Virus record (IMG/VR): IMGVR_UViG_3300025012_000031
Location: 1 to 64,000 of that record
DNA: 64,000 bases
Strand: one strand, 5' to 3'
Source of the DNA: a virus
The notes under the pieces were generated by a model. That model saw nothing but the letters and a program-made list of their open reading frames with translations, was not told where the DNA came from and did not search any database. This document shows, in pieces, positions 56,402-62,787 of the stretch. The translations under genes were made by a program, and so were the position numbers. Each line of letters begins with the position of its first letter. Positions within the stretch are counted from its first letter, which is position 1.

Positions 56402-57202
56402 CTAGACTAAATTGTTTCCTTTGATGATTCCGGGGCCAATGTTATTTTTTCTCGTGATATCAGATTCATTCACGGGTGAAAGTTTAATGAAGAAGTATTT
56501 TGGGTCAAAGTATTTCTTCAGCTTTTCAATGTCAAAATCCTTTTCATCGACGAGTGTCAGGTTTACAGTCGTCTTCTGATTTGATCTTGTGCGAATCTGG
56601 CCGAGCTCTTCAATGGTCATAAGGTTGTTGATAGGAATAAGTTCTTTGCGGCGGTCTTCGTCAAGGCTGTGTAGTGAAATCTGGAGGGTTGTGTTGCCCT
56701 CGATCCAAGAGAAGACACTACCACGAATACCTACCGTAGAGATGTAGTGATGTGTGTTCGGAATTGTTCCTGTGATCGCCTGCATCGCGAAACGAACATT
56801 CTCAAGATTGAGGAACGGTTCGCCCATGCGAGTCCAATTGATCTTGAACTCTTTTGCTTTTGTTGGGTCGGGCGGATAGATGTTCTCTGCATTCTGTTTG
56901 TCAAGAATAAACTTAACCTGCGACACCATTTCATAGGAAGTAAGATTGCGCCACCCATTGAGCTTTCCAGTTGCACAGAACTTACAACCAACGGGGCAAC
57001 CACTCATACAGGAGACACCCAGTAACCATCTTTCACTCCTATCACCCAAACAACAATCATCGAGTAGATTCTGTTTCCTCCCGATTGCATCCTTTGTATA
57101 AAATGGCAAGAACGTATCAGTGACCTCGACGGGGTACCCATCAGGTGTTGATAATGCATAAACAACACCGTTGGCAAATTCCCTTTTCCTAAGTTCTTTC
57201 AT
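56402..57202 (-). CDS. RlmN/Cfr-like radical SAM protein
   Basis: 266 aa, shorter than RlmN (about 380). GVSCMSGCPVGCKFCATGK (near residue 65) and TRMGEPFLNLENV (near 128), STVGIRG and ISLHSLDEDRRKELIP are RlmN-type motifs. The N-terminal accessory domain of RlmN is missing and the C-terminal Cys used for methyl transfer is not seen, so the reaction may differ. Flanked by homing endonuclease genes on both sides; its last 23 codons are duplicated at 55456-55521. SD GAGGAG. Confidence 0.85.
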   Translation of the reverse strand: MKELRKREFANGVVYALSTPDGYPVEVTDTFLPFYTKDAIGRKQNLLDDCCLGDRSERWLLGVSCMSGCPVGCKFCATGKLNGWRNLTSYEMVSQVKFILDKQNAENIYPPDPTKAKEFKINWTRMGEPFLNLENVRFAMQAITGTIPNTHHYISTVGIRGSVFSWIEGNTTLQISLHSLDEDRRKELIPINNLMTIEELGQIRTRSNQKTTVNLTLVDEKDFDIEKLKKYFDPKYFFIKLSPVNESDITRKNNIGPGIIKGNNLV

Positions 57203-57216
57203 TCCGTTTCTCCTCT

Positions 57217-57984
57217 TTATTGATTATAGTGATAAACCGTCCACCCGTTGCACCATTTGTCTTTTCTTTTATTACATGCAATCAATCTCATCGATTTATG
57301 ACTTAAATTATTATCAATACAGAATTTTCTAAATGCGCCGATAATAATAACTTCTTCGTTGTTCCTATTTTTAAAAACCCATTTTTTTGCTGATGGGTTT
57401 TTTTCACCAGTCATACTTAAAGAAACTCTTTGTTTTACATCGTCCCTTTTCAGAGGATTATTAGTTTTCATTAGGATTGATCGCCGTGTTCGTTCTTCGT
57501 CAGATATATTTGTTCTGTCTATGATTCCGGCGCAAATCAATTCCTTCATTTTGATAGATATCCGTGACTTCGATTCAGTAGTATGAAATGATTTTCCTTC
57601 TTTTGAATTGCTTATATTTTTCAGTGTTTCTTCTGTGTGTTTCTTTCCGAAGAACGGATTTCCATTTCCCATATATTTCAAAGATCGTCTTTTACGACTT
57701 TCTTCTGATATGAGTGTATTCCCACCTTCACCACCGTTTGTTAAATTATAACCGATGTTTTTATTATTTGCTTTTAACTTATCAATCCAAAAAATTTCTC
57801 TTTCGTTTAATTCTTTTTTTGATTCACATTTTTCTAAAGTTTCTTTATGAAAATTATCAGTGCCGTATTTTAATACCAATTTAGAAATAATAATACCGGA
57901 ACCGAAGTATCCTGGCCTATCAAGCGAATCTTGGCCTACATAAATTTTACCATTTCTTTTATCTGTTATTTTATAAATTATCAT
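57217..57984 (-). CDS. GIY-YIG homing endonuclease
   Basis: 255 aa. IIYKITDKRNGKIYVGQDS (residues 2-20) is a canonical GIY-YIG core, then NUMOD-type repeats (GNPFFGKKHTEETLKNIS) and a final CNGWTVYHYNQ. Inserted directly before the RlmN-like gene. SD GAGGAGGAC and the ATG are in one arm of the 57983-58030 hairpin. Confidence 0.93.
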   Translation of the reverse strand: MIIYKITDKRNGKIYVGQDSLDRPGYFGSGIIISKLVLKYGTDNFHKETLEKCESKKELNEREIFWIDKLKANNKNIGYNLTNGGEGGNTLISEESRKRRSLKYMGNGNPFFGKKHTEETLKNISNSKEGKSFHTTESKSRISIKMKELICAGIIDRTNISDEERTRRSILMKTNNPLKRDDVKQRVSLSMTGEKNPSAKKWVFKNRNNEEVIIIGAFRKFCIDNNLSHKSMRLIACNKRKDKWCNGWTVYHYNQ

Positions 57985-58030
57985 GATTGTCCTCCTCTTT
58001 ATTTTTATTTATAAAGAGGAGGACAATCAT
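57983..58030 (-). promoter_or_regulatory. Late promoter TATAAATA in a 20-bp RBS hairpin
   Basis: Perfect 20-bp arms (57983-58002 and 58011-58030), 8-base loop. TATAAATA is at 58006-58013; the 3' arm carries GAGGAGGAC and the first bases of the ATG. Confidence 0.92.
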
Positions 58031-58061
58031 ACATAAAAGTTAGTTCAATAGCAAGAATGAG

Positions 58062-58090
58062 ATTATATCAAAAAGTGATGATGATGTAAA
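58062..58090 (-). promoter_or_regulatory. Sigma70 promoter
   Basis: TTTACA, 17 bp, TATAAT, just after a terminator; it would transcribe through the masked homing endonuclease gene into the RlmN-like gene. Confidence 0.8.
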
Positions 58091-58094
58091 TAGA

Positions 58095-58136
58095 GAAAGC
58101 AAGGCGATAGAATTAAAATTCTATCGCCTTGCTTTC
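58095..58136 (-). terminator. Strong terminator of the riboswitch-controlled gene
   Basis: Perfect 19-bp stem (arms 58095-58113 and 58118-58136) with a 4-base loop after the 71-aa gene. Confidence 0.85.
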
Positions 58137-58157
58137 TTTTGGATGTTGTCGTGGCGT

Positions 58158-58373
58158 TTATGCCGGGCAATATTCCTGGATCGAATCTTCCAGGGGGAAG
58201 AAGTAGAACCAACGGGAACAGCCGCCGTGAAGAGGAACTTCAACCTGAACGACGGAACCGTCTTCGTTTGCAGCAGCTTCAAAGCTCAAAGGTTCTTCGG
58301 CTTCTTTGTGCACGGTGCCAACGAAATGATTCTTGACTTTTTCGATTGCAGCTTTGACTTGTTCACGATTCAT
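58158..58373 (-). CDS. Small protein under riboswitch control (71 aa)
   Basis: Start at 58373 (AGGAGG 11 bases upstream). MNREQVKAAIEKVKNHF..., beta-rich second half (VVQVEVPLHGGCSRWFYFFPLE). It is the only gene between the c-di-GMP-type riboswitch and a strong terminator, so it is probably the regulated product. No family recognised. Confidence 0.65.
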   Translation of the reverse strand: MNREQVKAAIEKVKNHFVGTVHKEAEEPLSFEAAANEDGSVVQVEVPLHGGCSRWFYFFPLEDSIQEYCPA

Positions 58374-58412
58374 GCGAGTACTACCTCCTGTGGTTAAACG
58401 AAATTGGGCATT

Positions 58413-58505
58413 AAAAATCCCACCTTTCGGCGGCCCGGCTAACCCATTGGGTCCCGTGGCTCTGCGTCGCCGGATTGCTCCGGGTTTGCTATTATCGGTT
58501 GCGAG
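58413..58505 (-). promoter_or_regulatory. Candidate c-di-GMP-I (GEMM-I) riboswitch with terminator
   Basis: On the minus strand: AGCAAACC, a 5-bp hairpin CCGGA-GCAA-TCCGG with GNRA loop, GACGCAGAGCCAC, then AGCCGGGCCGCC. These match the GEMM-I core (GCAAACC, GNRA hairpin, GACGCAAAGCC, AGCC.GG..CC) in order and spacing. The aptamer end overlaps a terminator stem CCGCC-GAAA-GGTGG followed by GATTTTT (58413-58433), so ligand binding may prevent termination (ON switch, inferred). Confidence 0.82.
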
Positions 58506-58530
58506 TAACAATCAATTAATTTATGGACAG

Positions 58531-58559
58531 ATATTAATACAAATTTAAAAGGATGTAAA
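58531..58559 (-). promoter_or_regulatory. Sigma70 promoter of the riboswitch gene
   Basis: TTTACA, 17 bp, TAATAT; expected start about 20 bases before the aptamer. The AT-rich 58560-58720 stretch beyond it holds no gene. Confidence 0.7.
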
Positions 58560-58721
58560 TAGAAAAATATCAAACTTTAGTTTTAATTCCATTAATTTTC
58601 GTTTAATATTTTAATATTATTAAAATTAAATAATCTTATTTTTATTGACATTTACGTGCAATTATATTACGCGTAGAAAGGCCTGTAATTTGGGCTATAT
58701 CAAACCATTGGGCAATATAAA

Positions 58722-58752
58722 AGGGTTCACCAGAATCGCCCTGGTGAACCCT
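58722..58752 (-). terminator. Intrinsic terminator
   Basis: Perfect 12-bp stem (AGGGTTCACCAG and complement), 7-base loop, then TTTTATATT on the minus strand. Ends the unit starting at 59470; 58560-58830 otherwise shows no gene. Confidence 0.85.
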
Positions 58753-58829
58753 AATATTCAAAAAATATTAATACTTTGGTTTGATATACTGAAGTTACTA
58801 TTTAGAAAACGTATTGATACCTCTATTCT

Positions 58830-59039
58830 CTATATGCCCAGCAAAGCGGCGCCACGGGCCATACGAATCTTCGCGGACATATAATCCTTAATCTTCGTCT
58901 CAATTCGCTGTTCGACGTCTTCAATGGATTTAGTTCTTTCAAAGATTTCTTGTTGGGTCGGAAGCTCCCGGATCAAGACATCAAAGACAGATTCTAACTC
59001 AACATTTGAAAGCCCTTTAAATTCGAGATTGAAATTCAT
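58830..59039 (-). CDS. Hypothetical helical protein (69 aa)
   Basis: MNFNLEFKGLSNVELESVF..., highly charged helices. SD AAGGG. Follows the zinc-ribbon gene. Unknown. Confidence 0.55.
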   Translation of the reverse strand: MNFNLEFKGLSNVELESVFDVLIRELPTQQEIFERTKSIEDVEQRIETKIKDYMSAKIRMARGAALLGI

Positions 59040-59048
59040 AATCAGCCC

Positions 59049-59207
59049 TTATGATTGCCCGTATCGCAAAGACTGCTGTTTCTTTTTGCAGTGAGGGCAG
59101 ATGAAAAACTCCACATCGTCTACTTTAATCTCGACCTCAAGAGTTTCAACATCTTTCTCGTCTATGAAAACTTTACACTCGGGACATCTTAACTTTGCGT
59201 CTGTCAT
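59049..59207 (-). CDS. Zinc-ribbon protein (52 aa)
   Basis: RCPECKVF and FICPHCKKK form a C2C2 ribbon separated by 25 acidic residues. Excellent SD (AAGGAGG). Possibly a protein- or nucleic-acid-binding adaptor. Confidence 0.7.
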   Translation of the reverse strand: MTDAKLRCPECKVFIDEKDVETLEVEIKVDDVEFFICPHCKKKQQSLRYGQS

Positions 59208-59222
59208 ACAACCTCCTTGAGG

Positions 59223-59432
59223 TTACCCGCCTAAGGCAACCTCAAAATTGTCCGGATCAACCTTGAAGGTTAATTCGTAGGTAACAAAAGTAACATCAAC
59301 CCGGGTGCGACCGAATGCATCGCTACCCTCAACGACCATATTCTGTACAGCTTCAGGAAACCGCTCTTCGTTATTTTCAATGAACTCAACAACGGCCTCT
59401 AAACTCTTTGCATTAATTTCGATGGTGTCCAT
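59223..59432 (-). CDS. Hypothetical protein (69 aa)
   Basis: Start at 59432 has GGAG 7 bases upstream. MDTIEINAKSLEAVVEFIENNEE..., then beta strands. First gene after the double-hairpin promoter at 59470. Confidence 0.55.
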   Translation of the reverse strand: MDTIEINAKSLEAVVEFIENNEERFPEAVQNMVVEGSDAFGRTRVDVTFVTYELTFKVDPDNFEVALGG

Positions 59433-59446
59433 TGTCATTCTCCGTA

Positions 59447-59498
59447 TTGGTTTATTATCATTTGATTTGATAATAAACCAAGTCAAATCAAATGTCAA
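59447..59498 (-). promoter_or_regulatory. Sigma70 promoter with two mutually exclusive hairpins
   Basis: TTGACA, 17 bp, TATTAT (59470-59498). Hairpin A: 9-bp arms 59461-59469 and 59484-59492, -10 box in the loop. Hairpin B: perfect 14-bp arms 59447-59460 and 59468-59481, -10 box in an arm. They share 59461-59469 and 59468-59481, so only one can form. Confidence 0.85.
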
Positions 59499-59532
59499 TA
59501 GAAAAAATGATTATTTTCTTGAGATGAAAAAT

Positions 59533-59567
59533 AAAAAGGCCATGACAAATAATGTCATGGCCTTTTT
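59533..59567. terminator. Bidirectional terminator
   Basis: Perfect 15-bp stem (AAAAAGGCCATGACA and complement) with a 5-base loop and T runs on both strands; directly follows the tRNA-Gln. Confidence 0.88.
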
Positions 59568-59569
59568 GA

Positions 59570-59644
59570 TGGCAGGGATTTCCGGAATCGAACTGGATTC
59601 TCTAGGTTCAAAGCCCAGAGCGAAGCAACCAACTTCCAACCCCT
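59570..59644 (-). tRNA. tRNA-Gln (TTG)
   Basis: Acceptor AGGGGTT/AATCCCT with one G-U pair; anticodon stem CTGGG/CCTAG, loop CTTTGAA, anticodon TTG; T-loop TTCGATT with one mismatch in the stem; CCA encoded. Confidence 0.85.
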
Positions 59645-59647
59645 ATA

Positions 59648-59953
59648 TTAAAACTGCTCGTTTGCTAAAACGAAATCAAGCAACTCGTTGATATTTGCAA
59701 ATTCTTTCACTTCAAATTTACCCACGGAGTTACCATCATTCAACAGAGTTGAAGAAGCGCATGGGATGCTGTCGCCAGTGGTGCCATAGACATTCGGTCT
59801 GTATGTGGTCGGAAACCCCGGTGGCCAAGGATATGTAATCGGCCCGACCACGGCCGTCTTTTCATTGATTTTACTGATGACCTCAATTACCTCGCCAACT
59901 GATCCTTCGATATCGTATGTTACACCATCTTTTTCGATTTTTACTTTGAGCAT
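59648..59953 (-). CDS. Hypothetical protein (101 aa)
   Basis: Start at 59953 has GAGGAG upstream. MLKVKIEKDGVTYDIEGSVGE..., Pro/Tyr-rich centre (TYPWPPGFPTTYRP), helical C-terminus. Unknown. Confidence 0.6.
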   Translation of the reverse strand: MLKVKIEKDGVTYDIEGSVGEVIEVISKINEKTAVVGPITYPWPPGFPTTYRPNVYGTTGDSIPCASSTLLNDGNSVGKFEVKEFANINELLDFVLANEQF

Positions 59954-59967
59954 TCTTTTCTCCTCTT

Positions 59968-60180
59968 TCAAAAGTCGACCATTATAACGGCCGGTTCACG
60001 ATAATGACTTAACCCATATCGGTCTAATTCAGTTTCAACAAGCTTCATCATCTGCTCACTATGTCCGGTGATAATTTCAAGGCGGGCACCATAATCGGCC
60101 CAATGATCTTCAACGAACCTCTTTACCGTGTTATGAACATCTTCATGCTTAACACCATGCAAGTCAAGTTTGTCTGACAT
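59968..60180 (-). CDS. Smr-domain protein
   Basis: 70 aa, just the Smr domain. LDLHGVKHEDV near the start and IITGHS (usual IHGKG position) near residue 37, ending REPAVIMVDF. Stand-alone Smr proteins nick branched DNA or cleave RNA; in the middle of a tRNA cluster either is possible. Confidence 0.8.
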   Translation of the reverse strand: MSDKLDLHGVKHEDVHNTVKRFVEDHWADYGARLEIITGHSEQMMKLVETELDRYGLSHYREPAVIMVDF

Positions 60181-60194
60181 TCATTTCTCCTGAG

Positions 60195-60266
60195 AGCCCA
60201 CACGGGGAATCGAACCCACGGTCTCATCCTTACCAAGGATTTAATCTACCATTGAAATATGCGGGC
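60195..60266 (-). tRNA. tRNA-Thr (GGT)
   Basis: Acceptor GCCCGCA/TGTGGGC with one G-U; anticodon loop TTGGTAA; T-loop TTCGATT. CCA not encoded. Confidence 0.85.
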
Positions 60267-60280
60267 GTGTTTTTTTTGAT

Positions 60281-60357
60281 TGGAGCCCCGGGCCGGAAAT
60301 GATCCGACTTCTCCTGCTTACAAGACAGGACATCATCCAGTTAAATGTTTCAGGGGC
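60281..60357 (-). tRNA. tRNA-Thr (TGT)
   Basis: Acceptor GCCCCTG/CCGGGGC (one mismatch); anticodon stem CCTGT/GCAGG, loop CTTGTAA, anticodon TGT; CCA encoded. The T-loop (GGATCATT) deviates from TTCGA, so function is less certain. Confidence 0.65.
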
Positions 60358-60371
60358 ATAATGTTTTGATG

Positions 60372-60680
60372 TTAAACTAAACCCAATTTGGGTTCATAGA
60401 TGACACCGTTATTTAAAGCAACGAAATCTTTCTTAACAACGGTCATCATACTAAGAATGTCTGCTTCCCAATATTCCCGATGTTCGAGCTTCCACCAATG
60501 ATAACGAATACACGAAACATCATGTGCTGGGTAACCATGACCCGGATTGGTACGACTTCTTTCATCGCCTTCGATATGAATTGAATCGAAGATAATGATA
60601 GCAAGATGATGTTCTTTTGGAAACTCCGATTTCCTCGAGACAATATGTCTTGCATTAAACGATGTAATCTTATCACTCAT
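60372..60680 (-). CDS. Hypothetical protein (102 aa)
   Basis: MSDKITSFNARHIVSRKSEFPKEHHLAIIIFDS..., SD AAAGGA. A His/Trp-rich centre (RYHWWKLEHREYW). Sits within the tRNA cluster. No family recognised. Confidence 0.6.
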   Translation of the reverse strand: MSDKITSFNARHIVSRKSEFPKEHHLAIIIFDSIHIEGDERSRTNPGHGYPAHDVSCIRYHWWKLEHREYWEADILSMMTVVKKDFVALNNGVIYEPKLGLV

Positions 60681-60699
60681 TATTTATTTCCTTTATCAG

Positions 60700-60775
60700 T
60701 GGAGCCCATGCCCGGCCTTGAACCGAGGACTTTGGATTACGAAACCAACGTTTTACCAACTAGAACTACACGGGC
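60700..60775 (-). tRNA. tRNA-Thr (CGT)
   Basis: Acceptor GCCCGTG/CATGGGC with one G-U; anticodon loop TTCGTAA, anticodon CGT (stem has a T-T mismatch at its base); T-loop TTCAAGG; CCA encoded. Confidence 0.75.
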
Positions 60776-60784
60776 ATTACTAAG

Positions 60785-60854
60785 ATGCAGGACTTGGAGT
60801 CGAACCAAGAAAACTGAGCTTATGAGACTCAGCAGAGGACCGCCGCTTCCTGCA
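60785..60854 (-). tRNA. tRNA-Met-type (CAT)
   Basis: Acceptor TGCAGGA/TCCTGCA perfect; anticodon loop CTCATAA, anticodon CAT; T-arm CTTGG-TTCGACT-CCAAG. CCA not encoded. Could be elongator Met or an Ile tRNA with modified C34. Confidence 0.85.
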
Positions 60855-60869
60855 ATGAAATCAAATTTA

Positions 60870-62060
60870 TGTTCTCCCAAATTCGTCTGCTAGTCAGTGG
60901 GAACCAAAAGAAATGTTGCAACACTATAATTTGGAGGGCAAAATCTTCGCTGAATTAATCAGTTCCCGATTTCGGTGTGAAGGGTTACCGCAAGACGATC
61001 CGTTCCTTCTTAATGGGTTCACCAAACTCCCTAAACATAAATTTTAAAATATTCCCTAGGTCCGCATTAAGGTCTGTGACTGCTCAATAGAACCGCCCTT
61101 AGGTTCTAGCATCGGACTTTAGCCACTATTCAGGAATTCATTTGCCCGGAGAGGCAGGAATCGAACCTACGATTTTACCATCTTCCTTTAATCTGCGCAG
61201 ATTAAAGCTATCACCCGGATAATGTTTTAATGACTGAGACTAAATCATTTGCATTAGAACTTTCAACGGATTACCAACCGGGTCCTACCCCAATTGTTGC
61301 CGCATTGTCCACCCCGCACATCCAAATAGATCGTACGATGGTATTCTAACATGGTTGCCTTTGTTGAAGAGTGGCGTTTCTCTTGTCATGATGATGTACT
61401 CGGCGATCATCGTACCCTGACTGGCAGCTAACCAACCAAGTGCGGATTCCGACCAATGTGTATCAGGCTTGGGGCCTTACCACATCCCAATTCTTTCGTT
61501 AGATAGTTGGGAGTTAAACCATTTATCCATCATCATCGCGGCTGTCTTTCCATTTTGTATATATGATATCCAAATCATTAAGGAACTTACCAAGAAGTGC
61601 AGCCGCAGTGGCTTCATTATCTTTCGACAACGAAATACCACACTCCTTTATGTCTTTCTCCGTGGGTCGGATACTCAACGGATTTGTCGGAATTCGTATT
61701 CACCGAACCCCTAAAATCTTCTGCGCGCCCTTGTACACCATACTCGGACCTTAACACAGATACCCCTTATCTCTTATTGTTCATCAGTTTGGTTGAATGG
61801 AGCTCAGCACCACCTGTTAGTCTTTCGGTCACCGTTAGGCCATCCGATTTCTCCCATTCCTGACGTCCCAACTATCTCCACCGAAACCAATCGATGAAGC
61901 CACACTAAAATGTGGAGACGAGGCTTGTTTGGTTGACCATATGTATAGTTCATATGGCGGGACTATGTAAGATTCGTCCCTTTCACGCTGTTACCAACGC
62001 TTATCTTCGACCCCCAAACGGCCGTAAAACTTCAAATTTTAAAAGAACTGATTTGCTGAT
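60870..62060 (-). ncRNA. Candidate large structured noncoding RNA region
   Basis: About 1.2 kb behind a strong sigma70 promoter with no credible gene. All minus-strand frames have stops at random density. The RNA can form many helices, e.g. GTTTGG/CCAAAC closing a branched domain (about 61930-62015), CCATATG/CATATGG, TCTCCAC/GTGGAGA, GGGAC/GTCCC, and GTCCG...TAGAACC/GGTTCTA...CGGAC near 61070-61125. A tRNA-like T-arm (GTAGG-TTCGATT-CCTGC) lies at about 61155. Size, phage setting and tRNA neighbourhood recall GOLLD and ROOL RNAs; identity and ends are unproven. Confidence 0.5.
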
Positions 62061-62071
62061 TGAAAGATGTT

Positions 62072-62100
62072 ATTATAACAAAGATGAACCACAATGTCAA
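62072..62100 (-). promoter_or_regulatory. Strong sigma70 promoter of the noncoding RNA/tRNA block
   Basis: TTGACA, 17 bp, TATAAT, both perfect. GTTATAATAAC is a short palindrome over the -10 box. No start codon with SD follows for more than 1 kb. Confidence 0.9.
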
Positions 62101-62135
62101 TAACTTTTTTCATCCTTGTGTATTTTGTTACTTCG

Positions 62136-62250
62136 TGCCAGCGTAGGGAATCGAACCCTTGTCTCCGAGAAGTAGAATTATACCCGAGGGAATCGAACCC
62201 TCATCAACCGTCCTGCGCGCATGGTGTTTGGACGTCCGCCAGATCTGGCA
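62136..62250 (-). ncRNA. tRNA-like element with two T-arms
   Basis: Ends TGCCAGA (5', 62244-62250) and GCTGGCA (3', 62136-62142) pair as a tRNA-type acceptor, but the 115-base interior holds two T-arm-like hairpins (62145-62159 and 62186-62202, both with TTCGATT loops) and no normal anticodon arm. It looks like a fused or decayed tRNA pair. Confidence 0.5.
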
Positions 62251-62395
62251 TTTTTGAAATTAGAAATAACCGAGCAATGTTCCGACGAGCGGAATTAAAG
62301 ATTGAACAGTGACCTCGAGTATTCAATCCATACTTCTTCAAATTTCTAGTCAATGATAACTTATTCGAGGTGTTCGGTTCCATTCATAAGGTCGA

Positions 62396-62424
62396 ATTAT
62401 AACAAAGATGACGAACTATGTCAA
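62396..62424 (-). promoter_or_regulatory. Strong sigma70 promoter
   Basis: TTGACA, 17 bp, TATAAT. The RNA would begin near 62390 and run through about 140 structured bases (competing helices ACCTCGA/TCGAGGT and GATTGAA/TTCAATC) before the tRNA-like element. Confidence 0.88.
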
Positions 62425-62454
62425 CAAAAATCTTCTTCGCCAAACATATTTTTC

Positions 62455-62778
62455 TTAATCTTTTGCTAAATCACTAACCGCGCTTGACCAAGTAGCATGA
62501 CCATTGTCAACGAGTAATTTATTCAGATTGAGTGCATATCCACCATCTTGTAAAAATATGACACCATTTTGTCCATGATCAAATGTATGAAGTTTAAACA
62601 TTCCTGGATATTGCTCGAAGCATTTCTCAAGAAAGACCTTTGAATCAGGACCGCATTCTTTTATAGATGCTAATTTAATTTGTTTATCATGTACCCAAAT
62701 ATTAAATCCTAGATCAACGTCAACGACAATCTGATCTCCGCTAATAACACTTTTCAAATATGCATTAAACGAATACAT
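62455..62778 (-). CDS. Staphylococcal-nuclease-like domain protein
   Basis: 107 aa. VISGDQIVVDVDLGFNIWVHDKQIKLASI has the SNase opening (V.DGD...V.VDLGF), but the catalytic R..GI..PE segment is replaced by KLASIKECG, so nuclease activity is doubtful. C-terminal LNKLLVDNGHA matches the fold end. SD AAAGGATGA inside the upstream gene. Confidence 0.65.
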   Translation of the reverse strand: MYSFNAYLKSVISGDQIVVDVDLGFNIWVHDKQIKLASIKECGPDSKVFLEKCFEQYPGMFKLHTFDHGQNGVIFLQDGGYALNLNKLLVDNGHATWSSAVSDLAKD

Positions 62779-62787
62779 AGAATTAGT

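Noticed and set aside
58647-58670. Plus-strand TTGACA followed by TATATT-like sequence.
   Set aside because: Spacing is 13-15 bp and no plus-strand gene or RNA follows.
61145-61225. A further complete tRNA gene.
   Set aside because: Only the T-arm is convincing; the acceptor pairs poorly and there is no normal anticodon arm, so it is treated as part of the structured RNA block.
61230-61850. GACTA/TAGTC segments resembling the P7 pairing of a group I intron.
   Set aside because: No P3/P8 partners, no conserved core spacing and no interrupted gene or tRNA with matching exons.
60870-62060. Minus-strand translations look protein-like between in-frame TAA, TAG and TGA codons, suggesting stop-codon reassignment or a decayed gene.
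   Set aside because: Stop density (about 8 in 200 codons) equals chance, no SD/ATG pairs support the segments, and a tRNA T-arm lies within the same frame. Other genes in the window show no in-frame stops.
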